The notes beneath the pieces were generated by a model. It saw only the letters and a list, made by a program, of their open reading frames with translations, was not told the DNA's origin and searched no databases. A program made the translations under genes and the position numbers. Positions 1 to 8,720 of a stretch of DNA of 45,371 bases are shown piece after piece (position 1 is the first letter of the stretch; each line of letters opens with the position of its first letter). The stretch comes from an uncultured Pseudomonadota bacterium (GTDB taxonomy: Bacteria; Myxococcota_A; UBA796; SXON01): NCBI GenBank assembly GCA_903885375.1, contig CAISIK010000086.1:1-45371 (forward strand). Reading direction: 5' to 3'.

Positions 1-2586
1 GGAGCCCGTGGCGCAGGCGAGGTCGTTACGTTTCACCCGGACCGGCTTTTCTTTCGGCTCGGGTTCGGGCTCCTCTTCCGGCGGGGGCTCCGCTTCTGGC
101 AGGTCGCTGCCGTCACAGTCCTGGTCGATTCCGTCGCCCGCAACCTCTTCGGCATCCCGATGGATGGTGGCGTCGTCGTCGTCACAGTCGCCGGCCACCG
201 TGACGCCGGTGCCTGGACACATCTCCCGTCCGCGCCCGTCCCCGTAACCATCACCATCGTTATCGGTGTAGAGGGGTTCGGTGTCCACTGCGCCGGCCGT
301 CGGGTCGCCGTCGCAGTCCCGGTCGGTGGCGTCGCAGAGCTCATCGGCTCGGGGGGAGATCGAAGCATCGGAGTCGTCGCAGTCGTCGTTGTTGGACGAC
401 GCCCCCGCGACGCCACCGCAGGACCGTACGGGGAGGCTGGGATCACCGTAGCCATCGCCGTCGGCGTCCTCCCATTGGCTCCGCCACTCGTCGCCGTTGC
501 AGGGGTGCACCTCGGGATCGGCGTCGTCGCAGTCGTCAGCGTCGCCAAAACCGTCGCCATCGTCGTCGTCTGGCAGCGGAATCTGCAGGTGCGTGACCTC
601 GTCGTACTGCCGCCCCTCGCCATCGTAGGACACCCAGACGGTGCCGTAGGGGCTGCAGGCCCATCCCAACACCTGCCGCTGGTATCGGATCACGTCGTGG
701 GTGCCATCGCTCGCCGCGTACGACTCGTAGCCCTCCAGGTTTTCCTCGACGCTGCGCTCGGTCCAGCTGCAACCTGCCAGGGCGTACGTGGTGGTGGTCG
801 TTTCGTCGTCCTGTCCCGTACCAATGTCGAAATTGTGGAGGTAGCGGTACGAAGAGGTGGACCGCGCGGTTTGTCCGTTTTCGAAGGTGAATTCGCCCCA
901 GCCCACGATCCGCGGATAGCCCGGCTCCAACGCTGAAACGGTGGCCACCCTCGCCGTGACCAGGCCCGCCGCCGTCGGTGCCGCGAGCTCGTACACGACG
1001 CGCTCGTCGACGTAGTCGGTCTCCGTGTGTACGCAGTCACCCTCGTCGTAGTCGAACTTGATCGCGCTGTACATTTCCTCCCACCGACTCGCCGACCCGC
1101 CGCTCGTGGCCTCCGTCGCGGTCCCTCGGGTGCTGCTCGCCTCTTCACATTCGTATTCGCCGTCCGTTGCGCTCTCCACCCAGACCCACGGCAGCGCCTC
1201 TACCTCGGCCATGAGCGCGTCGGGGCCGGCGTCGGGCAGCGTTCCCCACATCCAGGCCTCGACCGCCGCCCAGTCCGGCAGGCGCTCGCAGTCGGCGCCG
1301 GTGTAGTCGTTCGCGATCCCGTCCGCACCGTCGCAGTCACTGTCCACCCCGTCGCCATCGACCTCCTCGACGGAGGGGTTCACGGCAGAGTCGGCATCGT
1401 CGCAGTCGTAGTAGGGGTCGGCCACCGTGCTCCAGCCGTCGCCGTCGGCATCGAGGCCGAAGTGCCGGGCCTGGAGGTCGTCGCTGCCGGTCGCGACGAT
1501 GAGCTCGGCCAAGCCATCCCCATCGGCGTCGGGCGCAACGAGGAAGGCGCGCTCGCCTGCTGCGGGAAACTCCTCGGCGTCCCCGGCACGCGCCGAAGCC
1601 CCGCTCCACACGATGGCGCCGGCGTAGTTGGTGGTGCAGTTGCACGAAAGGTCATCCGCGGGGCTGATGTCGCCCGTGACGCTGATGACCACGTCGGCGA
1701 GGCCATCGCCGTCTGCATCACCGAGGGTCGCGGCCATGGAGCCTTCGAAGTCGGGCCACAGGCTGTTCCAGTACTCCCACGTTCCGTCGAGGCCCGTGGA
1801 ACCGCCCCAGTACCAGTACACGCCCTCCCAGGGGCTGAGCGCCACCAGCTCCTCGTACCCGTCGCCGTCGAGGTCGGCGGCAGCGACATCCGCCTCGGCG
1901 AGGGACGACGTGAAGCCCGCGACGGCCGCGAGCCCCCCCGATCCGCCCTCGAAACCCTGGACCGAACCGGTGAGTCCCAGCCCCAAATCGTCGTACCCAT
2001 CTCCGTTGAAATCCCCGAGGGCCACGCCTGTGCCCACACCGTCGCCGGCGGCGCCCGCCAGCGACCACGTGGGGCTGCCCCAGCCGCCGGCGCTGGTGAA
2101 CAGGTGCGCTTCGCCGGCATCCCCACCGGCATCGGGGCCCCCAACCACCACATCGCCCCAACCATCCCCATCCACATCGCCCCCCGCCACCCGGCTGCCA
2201 AACGCGGCGCCGGCTGTGCCGGAGGACAAGGTCGCCACCGTGGTGCCCCCGCTCGCCACCGCGGCAACGAGCGTGACGCTGCCCGCACCGCCATTGGCCG
2301 AGGGGGCCCCAATCGCGAGGTCGGGCAGGCCATCGCCATCCGTGTCGGGGACAGCAGCCATCGCGCTGCCGAAGCGGGAGCCGCTGTCGCCCGTGAGCGT
2401 GACATCGGCCGCCCCGGAGATTCCCGCGCCGGTGCCGAGCCAGATGTACACGGCGTCCGCGCCCGGCGCGCCTGCCACCACCTCGTTCACGCCATCGCCA
2501 TCGAAGTCTGCCGCGAGGAGCGCAGCGCCCAGCTCCGATCCGGCGCTGCCGGCCACCTCAAGGAAAGGAATCGCGAGGAGGAGCAT
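1..2586 (-). CDS. FG-GAP / MopE-repeat secreted surface protein (3' end outside window)
   Basis: The frame is open without a stop from ATG 2586 to the left edge (862 residues), so the C-terminus is missing. Residues 1-370 carry repeated FG-GAP/VCBS calcium-loop motifs of the type DxDGDGxxD followed by LxxGAP-like strands, which usually build a beta-propeller. A first MopE-like block (DCDDADSAVNP then DSDCDGADG) lies near 390-420. Residues about 430-660 are an unrecognised Trp/Tyr/Glu-rich domain. Residues 670-825 hold several more MopE-type repeats (DGDGYGD, DCDDxD, DxDCDG), known as putative metal-binding repeats. A Glu/Pro linker follows, then a basic stretch and a Cys close to the edge, which could begin a C-terminal sorting tail; that part cannot be seen. 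The N-terminus (MLLLAIPFLEVAGS) looks like a very short signal peptide without a positive charge, so the start is uncertain. Likely an exported calcium-binding surface protein of unknown role. Confidence 0.85.
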   Translation of the reverse strand, partial: MLLLAIPFLEVAGSAGSELGAALLAADFDGDGVNEVVAGAPGADAVYIWLGTGAGISGAADVTLTGDSGSRFGSAMAAVPDTDGDGLPDLAIGAPSANGGAGSVTLVAAVASGGTTVATLSSGTAGAAFGSRVAGGDVDGDGWGDVVVGGPDAGGDAGEAHLFTSAGGWGSPTWSLAGAAGDGVGTGVALGDFNGDGYDDLGLGLTGSVQGFEGGSGGLAAVAGFTSSLAEADVAAADLDGDGYEELVALSPWEGVYWYWGGSTGLDGTWEYWNSLWPDFEGSMAATLGDADGDGLADVVISVTGDISPADDLSCNCTTNYAGAIVWSGASARAGDAEEFPAAGERAFLVAPDADGDGLAELIVATGSDDLQARHFGLDADGDGWSTVADPYYDCDDADSAVNPSVEEVDGDGVDSDCDGADGIANDYTGADCERLPDWAAVEAWMWGTLPDAGPDALMAEVEALPWVWVESATDGEYECEEASSTRGTATEATSGGSASRWEEMYSAIKFDYDEGDCVHTETDYVDERVVYELAAPTAAGLVTARVATVSALEPGYPRIVGWGEFTFENGQTARSTSSYRYLHNFDIGTGQDDETTTTTYALAGCSWTERSVEENLEGYESYAASDGTHDVIRYQRQVLGWACSPYGTVWVSYDGEGRQYDEVTHLQIPLPDDDDGDGFGDADDCDDADPEVHPCNGDEWRSQWEDADGDGYGDPSLPVRSCGGVAGASSNNDDCDDSDASISPRADELCDATDRDCDGDPTAGAVDTEPLYTDNDGDGYGDGRGREMCPGTGVTVAGDCDDDDATIHRDAEEVAGDGIDQDCDGSDLPEAEPPPEEEPEPEPKEKPVRVKRNDLACATGS

Positions 2587-2729
2587 GGGGCCCGCTGGTG
2601 AGTACCCCAAGGATAACCGGGGTGTCGCCTCAGCCGTGGTGAAAGACAGGATTCCGCGGACGCAGGGCCGGCTGGCCACGTCGAGGAAGGACCCATTTGC
2701 GAAGGTGGCCGACGCCCCGGACCGGCCGA

Positions 2730-3881
2730 CTACTCGCCCGCTGACTCGTACAAATCGAAATTCGATCCCGTCGCCGAAGCAACCTCGTAGAACGCGATGT
2801 CCCGCACCCAGGGCAGCCGGGTCGGATCGAGCAGAGCGCTGCCGGCCATTTCGGTCATCACCTCGGCGGTCCACTCGGGGTGGCTCCAATAGGCCCGCGG
2901 AACCGGGAGCGAACAGGGGGTGGTTTTGAGCGCGGCATCGAGGTCGCGGATCGGCTGGTGGTGGTCGACCTCGAAGGGGTACGGCTCGCCGAGCACCGCC
3001 TGTTGGAGCGTGGCGATCTCCAGGGCTTCGCCGAGGGCGCCGCACCGGCCGGGGACGGCGCCGGCGAGGGCATCCACCCGCTGGAAGGTCCCCTCCGGGG
3101 CGAGGCCGGAGTACACGGCCACCAGGCCGAAGCTCACTCGCTTCAGGGCCTTTCGCTGCTCGGCCGGTACCGGAGACCAGGCGTGGGCGGGCAGAAGTCC
3201 ATGCTCAACCGCCAGTTCGTAGCCCCTGGCTTCGACGTTGAGGATGGCGGTGGTGACCATCTGCGGGATGAGTTGTTCGCCGCAGGACACCAGCCGAGCG
3301 AGGTGGCGTACCTCCTTCAAAGCGGGGAGCGGCTCACGGCTGCGCAGGCCCTGCAGAATGCGCAGCTTCGCCAGCGTATGCAAGCTCATGACGTTTGGCC
3401 TTGGGAACTGGAAGGCGATGACCCCCGGCCCTCCCTCCCGCTCCAGGGAGGCGCGGGAGGTGGGCAGGAGCCCCGACCAGCCATCGTAGGCAAGGAGCTC
3501 GGCGGTGATGGACAGATCGCCCTGCGGCGCTTCCTCCACGTGCTCCCACCAGCGCGATTTGTTCGCCTTGAGCGCCCGGTGCACCTCGTCGTGCTGCCAC
3601 CACGGCGGATCGGAAAGGGGGCTCGAGCCATCGGCGGCCGCGAGGATGCGGTCGAAGACCGCGGCGGCGTCCCGGGTGGTACCACAGAGCGGAAAGGGTG
3701 GAGAAGCCTCGATTGAATGAATGTCCCGGATCATGGCCTCAACGTGCTCCGCAGGAAACTGCCACTGCGGGACGGTCTTGCGAATGAAGCCCAGGGCGGC
3801 CAACCTCAGCCCCACGACCCCGGCGAGGAGGGCGAGCAACACCAAAACCGATTTGGGGAGGGCGCGCATTCGCTGGAGCAT
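2730..3881 (-). CDS. Hypothetical membrane-anchored protein
   Basis: 383 residues from ATG 3881; a second ATG at 3869 (MRALPKSV) is an equally possible start. The N-terminus has a basic n-region and one hydrophobic segment at about residues 9-28, so the protein is probably anchored in the inner membrane with the rest in the periplasm, or exported. The remainder is soluble and mixed, with several Trp and a few Cys, and I recognise no catalytic motif or family. It lies 40 bases downstream of the SPFH gene on the same strand and is probably cotranscribed with it. The FG-GAP/MopE gene follows after a 143-base gap. Function unknown. Confidence 0.75.
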   Translation of the reverse strand: MLQRMRALPKSVLVLLALLAGVVGLRLAALGFIRKTVPQWQFPAEHVEAMIRDIHSIEASPPFPLCGTTRDAAAVFDRILAAADGSSPLSDPPWWQHDEVHRALKANKSRWWEHVEEAPQGDLSITAELLAYDGWSGLLPTSRASLEREGGPGVIAFQFPRPNVMSLHTLAKLRILQGLRSREPLPALKEVRHLARLVSCGEQLIPQMVTTAILNVEARGYELAVEHGLLPAHAWSPVPAEQRKALKRVSFGLVAVYSGLAPEGTFQRVDALAGAVPGRCGALGEALEIATLQQAVLGEPYPFEVDHHQPIRDLDAALKTTPCSLPVPRAYWSHPEWTAEVMTEMAGSALLDPTRLPWVRDIAFYEVASATGSNFDLYESAGE

Positions 3882-3921
3882 ACTCCAGCGTACCACGCCC
3901 CGCCCCAAATCGGGTCTGCGA

Positions 3922-5910
3922 TCAGGCCGCGGGCGTCCGCTCCGCCGGCGCGCCGCGGGCCGCTTGCGTGGCGCTCGTGAGCACGGACTGGCGAAGGAGC
4001 TCGACCTCGGGGCTGCGCGGCTGGCTCTCGCCCGCCACCTCGCCCCGCTCCGCGAGGATGAGGCCGAGGAGCGCCTCGAAGGCGTTCGGCATGGCGCCCC
4101 CCTCCTTGCCGCCACCGGTGATGAGCACGCGGGGAACGACCTCGATGCCCGAGTGTTCGACCGCTTCGGAGAAGCGGCCGAGCACCTGCTGGGCCACCTG
4201 CCAGCGGGCGCCGCCATAAGCGCGCACCTGCTCCTCGGCCGCGATCGCCGCGGCGATGCCGAGGCGGGCGGTCTTCTCGGCGTCGGCCTCGGCGCGGGTA
4301 CGCACCTCGGCCGCCTCCTGGACCGCGCGGGCGAACCGGGCCCGGCCCTCGTTCTCCGCGATGGCCACGTTCAGCTCGGAGTCGGTGATGGCCGACTGCC
4401 GCGCCGCGCGCGCCTGCGCTTCACGAAGCTGGGTTTCCCGAACGGACGCCTCCTCCTGCCGCGCGTAGGTTTCGATCTGCTCGCGGGCGATCTGGCGGGC
4501 GCGGATCTGGCCGAGCACCGTCTCGATCGCGCCACCCGCCTCGCCGCTGCCGGGGGTGCCGATGAGGACCTCCTCGAGCTCGAGGTTGTAGTGGTCGAAC
4601 TTCTCGCGCATCTCGCGGCTGGACTGCGCCTGGATATCGGCGCGCTCGTGGATGAGCTCGATGAGCGTGCGGGTCTGGCCCACGTTCTTGAAATAGGCGG
4701 CCACCATCGGGTCGAGCGTCTGCTCCACGAGCCGCTTCACGTCGCCGAAGCGCTGGATGACCAGCGGGGCCTTGCGGTAGTCGATGTGGACGACCACCGA
4801 GAGCGGCAGCGAGGGCTCGAACGCATCCCGGGTGATGAGACCCACCTCGGCGAGGTTCTCGTCGTAGCGGTGCTGGCCCACCTCCGCGCGGTTCCACTTG
4901 AGGATGAAGTTGGTGGTGGGGACACTCACCACCTTGCCCGCGAACGTGTTGAACGCGTACTTGCCCGGCAGGAGCGCCTGCTGCCACACGCCGCGCTCGC
5001 CGGTCTGGACGAGCTCGCCGTGCTTGTACGCATCGCCCGACACGTCCGCGCCGGTGCGCCCCGTGTAGCTCACGACCACACCCACGGTGCCGACCTCGAC
5101 CACGGTCTTGGGGATGAGCTCCACGGTGGCGAAGAGGCGGTTGATGTACCAGGTGCCCTCCACGAGCACATCGAGCTGGCGACCGCGGCGGCCGCCGGAG
5201 GCGAGGAAGCGGTCGGGGTCCTGGAACCGGTCGTAGTCCCCGCGGGGCGCCGGGGCGATGACGTCGGCCTGATCGAGGGCCGGGCCGTCGTGCGCGGTGA
5301 CCACACCCACCCGGTCATCGGCGCCGCGGATGATGATGGGGGTGAACCCATCCCGGTCGGCGATGAGGCGGGCCATGGCCTTGAAGCGCGCGTCGTCGTC
5401 GTGCTCGAGCGGCAGCGCGTAGATCGTCTCGTCCGTGAAGACGGCGAACTGCGCGAGGTTGATCGCCCAGGTGCCCTCACGGAGCACGCGGCGCTGGGGG
5501 CCACGCTGCCCGCCGTTCTTCAGGAACGACCGGGCATCCTCGAACGTATCCGCACCCGGGGGGTTCGCCGCGAGCGCCTGGTTGGCGGCGAGCGGGAGCC
5601 CATCGCGGGCGAAGAGGTAGCCGAGGCGGCCCTGCGGGATGGTGACGAGCGGGATCGTGTGGACGCGGTACTGGAAGGGACGGAAGAAGTGCCAGCCACC
5701 CCGCACGACCTCGGGTTGGAAGCCCGCCTCACCATGGAGCGCGAGGAAGCCTTCGGTCACGGACCCAAATTTGGGCGAGAACAACTTTTCCACGACGCCC
5801 GCGCGGTGGTTGGGGATGTAGCGAATGGCGCCGCTGGCGCGGGCCAGCAGCAGCAGGAACACGAAGAACACGGCGCCGGCGGCGCACAGCATCAGGACGG
5901 TTTCGATCAC
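3922..5910 (-). CDS. SPFH/band-7 (flotillin-like) membrane protein with tandem N-terminal modules
   Basis: About 662 residues if translation starts at GTG 5910; ATG 5892 is possible, and the frame also extends to TTG 5955. A transmembrane segment lies at about residues 5-25. Residues about 38-335 contain roughly four successive modules with the pattern G-x-V, a loop, (G)G-x-x-G-x-Q-x-x-x-L-x-x-G-[WYK]-x-x-N. The SPFH/band-7 core follows (about 335-480), then an Ala/Glu/Arg-rich segment (480-600) with strong coiled-coil character, typical of flotillins, and a Gly/Ala-rich tail. SPFH proteins form membrane-bound oligomeric scaffolds that organise membrane domains and proteases; this role is inferred from the family. 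A doubled TTGACA element lies 70-80 bases upstream. The gene leads a probable pair with the downstream membrane protein. Confidence 0.85.
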   Translation of the reverse strand: MIETVLMLCAAGAVFFVFLLLLARASGAIRYIPNHRAGVVEKLFSPKFGSVTEGFLALHGEAGFQPEVVRGGWHFFRPFQYRVHTIPLVTIPQGRLGYLFARDGLPLAANQALAANPPGADTFEDARSFLKNGGQRGPQRRVLREGTWAINLAQFAVFTDETIYALPLEHDDDARFKAMARLIADRDGFTPIIIRGADDRVGVVTAHDGPALDQADVIAPAPRGDYDRFQDPDRFLASGGRRGRQLDVLVEGTWYINRLFATVELIPKTVVEVGTVGVVVSYTGRTGADVSGDAYKHGELVQTGERGVWQQALLPGKYAFNTFAGKVVSVPTTNFILKWNRAEVGQHRYDENLAEVGLITRDAFEPSLPLSVVVHIDYRKAPLVIQRFGDVKRLVEQTLDPMVAAYFKNVGQTRTLIELIHERADIQAQSSREMREKFDHYNLELEEVLIGTPGSGEAGGAIETVLGQIRARQIAREQIETYARQEEASVRETQLREAQARAARQSAITDSELNVAIAENEGRARFARAVQEAAEVRTRAEADAEKTARLGIAAAIAAEEQVRAYGGARWQVAQQVLGRFSEAVEHSGIEVVPRVLITGGGKEGGAMPNAFEALLGLILAERGEVAGESQPRSPEVELLRQSVLTSATQAARGAPAERTPAA

Positions 5911-5972
5911 GGGGACACACGACGCGGAAGGGGAAGGAACGAACCGCGTTCCCAAAAAAGCTAAGCGCCAAT

Positions 5973-5989
5973 TGTCAAGCAGATGTCAA
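5973..5989 (-). promoter_or_regulatory. Doubled TTGACA element upstream of the SPFH gene
   Basis: On the minus strand TTGACA occurs twice, at 5989-5984 and 5978-5973, 11 bases apart, in the 205-base gap between the murJ stop and the SPFH start. CCAATT (5968-5973) and AATTGG (5995-6000) flank the pair as an inverted repeat. The TTGACA hexamers match the sigma-70 -35 consensus, but no good -10 box lies 16-18 bases downstream, so this could be a promoter with a weak -10 or an operator. This gap is the longest gene-free stretch in the window. It is locally richer in A/T and also holds several ATTGG repeats on the plus strand (5995-6030). Confidence 0.3.
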
Positions 5990-6115
5990 ACAGGAATTGG
6001 CGGGATTGGGGATGCAAATGGCCCCGATTGGCACGAAACATGCAGCCCCGGTTGGCCCCCTCGGCGGCCGGGTATCGAACGAGGCGGGAGCCGACCGCGC
6101 GGCCCGCTCGGGGAG

Positions 6116-7909
6116 CTACCCCCGGTTGCCCGTTCCCGGCACGTCGAGGCTCACCGTGGGCCCGCTCGCCAGCACCTGCGCGGACACCGCCACCCGGATT
6201 CCACCCGCATCCACGCTCACGAGCCGGGGCGCGCCGCCCCGTGGGTCGATGCCGAAGGTGGGCGGAGCGGCGGCGATCGGGCCACGCATCGCGGGCGTGG
6301 CGCCCGGGGGAGGGGCATCGCCGGCGGGGCGGAGGAGGAGCGCCCCCTCCACCACCCAGGCTTCCACGGCACCTTCTTCGAGGGAGAGGGCGGCGCCGCG
6401 AAGCAGGATGGCCGCGGAAGCGTCGTCCACAAACGGGGGGATGGCCGGCCGGCCGCCGGGGAGGGCCACCACCCGGAGCGCCATCGCGAGCCCGCCGTAC
6501 ACCACAGCCGAGGCCCCGATCACCACGAGAACGTGCACCTGCGGCGCGAGCCACCACGCCGATGCCCCCATCGCCGCCACCGCCACGAGCACCCGCAAAT
6601 GGTAGGAAAGGAGCCCGCGCCCGGCGAGGAGCGGGCCGAGGCCGAGCAGGAGCCCCACGCACTCCGCCGACACGGTGATCGCGTGGCTCAGCGGCAGGGC
6701 GGCGGCTCCCATCCCCAGCCCGCGGGTGAGCAGGAGGATGACGGGCACCTTCGCCGCCATGGCGCCGAGGCTCAACCACATGGGGAAGCGGGGGCGGGAG
6801 AGCGCGTAGTAGGCCGGCACGAGCAGGCGGTGCAGGCAGATGCCCGTGCACGCCCAGGCGTACATCTGCAGCATGGCCGCGGTGCCCGCGGTGTCGGCGG
6901 CATCGAAGGCGCCGCGCTCGTAGACGAGGCGAACGATGGGTCCGGCGAGCACCCCGAGGCCCACGCTGGCGGGCAGCACGAGGAAGTTGTGGGAGCGCAG
7001 CGTGGCCGCGAGGAGGCCGCCTGCTTCGCTCCGCTCCCCCCGGGCGAGCAGCGCCGAGAGGCTCGGAATCAGCGTGGTGGCGAGGCTCCCGGCCACGAGC
7101 GCGAGCGGGAGCTGCACCAGCCGGAAGCTGCCGAGGAGCCAGGTGAGCACCCCGTCGCCAAAACCGCTCGCCCACTGGCTCTCCACCAGCAGGTTGAACT
7201 GCACGGTGACCACGCCCACGAACGCCATGCCGAACCAGCGGACGAGCTGGCGGAGGGCGGGGTGGCCGCGGAGGTGGGGGATGAAGTTGAACCCCAGCGC
7301 GCGCAGGCCCGGCACGCAGAGCAGCACCTGCAGGAAACCGGTGAGCGTGGTGGCCGCGGCCACCCAGCGGATGTCGGCGCCGAGGAGGCAGGCCGCGATG
7401 ACCCCGATGTTCAGCACGTTCTGGGCGAGCGCCGGCACGAAGAACCGCCCGCGCGCGTTGAGCAGACCGCCGAAGAAGGCGGAGAGCGAGAGGCCGGCGA
7501 GGAAGGGGCTCAGCCAGCGCGTGAGGCTCACGGCGAGGGCGAACTTGTCGGGGTCGGCGCGAAAACCGTCGGCGATGAGGCGCATCCACAGCTCGGCCCC
7601 GAGCCAGAAGGCGCCAGTGGCGAGGCCGAGGAAGACGAGCAGCACGCCGAGGACGGCGCTCGCGAGGTCCCAGGCGGCGCGGTTGCCCTCCCGCTCGGCC
7701 GTTTGGGTGAAGGCGGGCACCACCACGTTCTGAAGGGAGCCCTCGGCCACGAGCTCGCGTAGCAGCTGGGGCACGCGCAGCGCGGCGTTGTAGGCATCGC
7801 TCTCCGCGCCGGCGCCGAAGATGGCGGCGAAGATCACGTCGCGGGCGAGGCCGGTGACCCGGCCGAGGAGGCTCGCGGAGGCGACGAGGAGGGTGGCCCG
7901 CCGGTTCAC
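6116..7909 (-). CDS. murJ: Lipid II flippase MurJ with C-terminal extension
   Basis: 597 residues from GTG 7909. The protein is polytopic along most of its length and matches the MurJ/MviN family: N-terminal SLLGRVTGLARDVIFAAIFG, then VPQLLRELVAEGSLQNVVVP, the equivalent of the conserved RIPNxLRxLxAEGxxxxxFVP signature. MurJ moves lipid II across the inner membrane for peptidoglycan assembly. Family members are usually about 510-530 residues. Here about 100 residues follow the last hydrophobic segment; they are Pro/Gly/Ala-rich with short beta-type stretches and no family I recognise. The GTG start overlaps the stop of the upstream CinA-type gene (GTGA), so translation is probably coupled. 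A second MurJ/Wzx-like protein lies at 36622-38070, but this copy has the better MurJ signature. Confidence 0.9.
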   Translation of the reverse strand: MNRRATLLVASASLLGRVTGLARDVIFAAIFGAGAESDAYNAALRVPQLLRELVAEGSLQNVVVPAFTQTAEREGNRAAWDLASAVLGVLLVFLGLATGAFWLGAELWMRLIADGFRADPDKFALAVSLTRWLSPFLAGLSLSAFFGGLLNARGRFFVPALAQNVLNIGVIAACLLGADIRWVAAATTLTGFLQVLLCVPGLRALGFNFIPHLRGHPALRQLVRWFGMAFVGVVTVQFNLLVESQWASGFGDGVLTWLLGSFRLVQLPLALVAGSLATTLIPSLSALLARGERSEAGGLLAATLRSHNFLVLPASVGLGVLAGPIVRLVYERGAFDAADTAGTAAMLQMYAWACTGICLHRLLVPAYYALSRPRFPMWLSLGAMAAKVPVILLLTRGLGMGAAALPLSHAITVSAECVGLLLGLGPLLAGRGLLSYHLRVLVAVAAMGASAWWLAPQVHVLVVIGASAVVYGGLAMALRVVALPGGRPAIPPFVDDASAAILLRGAALSLEEGAVEAWVVEGALLLRPAGDAPPPGATPAMRGPIAAAPPTFGIDPRGGAPRLVSVDAGGIRVAVSAQVLASGPTVSLDVPGTGNRG

Positions 7910-8625
7910 GGCGCCTCGGTGAGCCCGACGGCACCATCGAGGAGGAACGCGGCGGAGGCGGCGAGCGCCGACTCGTCGCGGCCCTCGAGCGTGACGATCA
8001 CCCGCATGGGGACCTCATCGAGGCGCGGGTAGCTGCCGATCGCCACGGCCGGCCAGCGCGCAGCGGCCTCGGTGAGCCGATCCGCGATGGCGGACTCCTG
8101 CTGGTGGGTGTGGAGCCGGCGCACGCTGAGCGGGGTGCCCGCGAAGCGGTGGGCCACCTTGTCGAACTTGAGCTTCAGGAGCGAGGGGACGCCAGGGAAG
8201 ATGCACACGTTTCGGGTGACGACGAGCGGGTAGACCACCCCGCCATCCCACCAGAGCGCGCTCCCCTCCGGGATCTCCGCCATGCGCAGCGCAGCCTCGT
8301 TGCAGGCCTCTCCCAGCTTGGCACGGAGGATGGCGGTGAGGTCGGGGTGGTGGTGGAGCGGCACGCCGAAGGCCTGGGCGATGCCGGCGAACGTGAGGTC
8401 GTCGTGGGTGGGGCCGACGCCCCCGGTGGTGAACACCCAATCGAAACGTTCCGACTGCGCGGCCACCTCCGCGGCGATCTCGGCGAGCGTGTCGGGGATG
8501 ACCGCCACCCGCAGCAGATCGCAGCCCAGCTCGCGGAGGCGCCGCACGAGCCAGGGCGTGTTTTCGTCGGCGAACTTCCCCGACAGGATCTCGTTGCCGA
8601 TGATGACGACGCCGGCCGTGGGCAT
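7906..8625 (-). CDS. CinA-type / molybdopterin-binding (MoaB/MogA-like) domain protein
   Basis: 239 residues from ATG 8625, chosen because the MPTAGVVIIGNEIL start matches the family N-terminus exactly; longer in-frame starts only add a low-quality Gly/Arg-rich stretch. Conserved family motifs are IGNEILSGKFADEN near the N-terminus, TTGGVGPTHDDLTF (the MoaB/MogA/CinA signature) near residue 68, and FPGVPSLLK in the middle. It corresponds to the short CinA N-terminal form without the C-terminal NMN deamidase domain. The domain binds molybdopterin or nucleotide-like ligands; the substrate here is not known. The stop overlaps the murJ start by 4 bases. The TPR-protein gene is divergent, with a gap of about 95 bases. 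Confidence 0.85.
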   Translation of the reverse strand: MPTAGVVIIGNEILSGKFADENTPWLVRRLRELGCDLLRVAVIPDTLAEIAAEVAAQSERFDWVFTTGGVGPTHDDLTFAGIAQAFGVPLHHHPDLTAILRAKLGEACNEAALRMAEIPEGSALWWDGGVVYPLVVTRNVCIFPGVPSLLKLKFDKVAHRFAGTPLSVRRLHTHQQESAIADRLTEAAARWPAVAIGSYPRLDEVPMRVIVTLEGRDESALAASAAFLLDGAVGLTEAP

Positions 8626-8720
8626 CCGCGCGCCTAACCCGCGGGCGCGACCCCCACCGGGTGTGTCGCGATGCGTCTTCAGGCCCCGCATCCCCCCGGC
8701 GAAAAGGCTACGCTGGGAGC

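Noticed and set aside
160..2601. Long plus-strand frames opposite the FG-GAP/MopE gene
   Set aside because: They are mirror readings of GC-rich repeats (Val/Ala/Gly/His-rich, no domain), while the minus frame has clear calcium-loop repeats.
5961..6050. Repeated ATTGG words and A/T-rich patch as a possible CRISPR or att site
   Set aside because: The words are 5 bases long, irregularly spaced and not linked to any integrase or Cas gene.
5825..7762. Plus-strand open frame over murJ
   Set aside because: Its product is a low-complexity Glu/Gly/Arg/His string and it covers a clear MurJ gene on the other strand.
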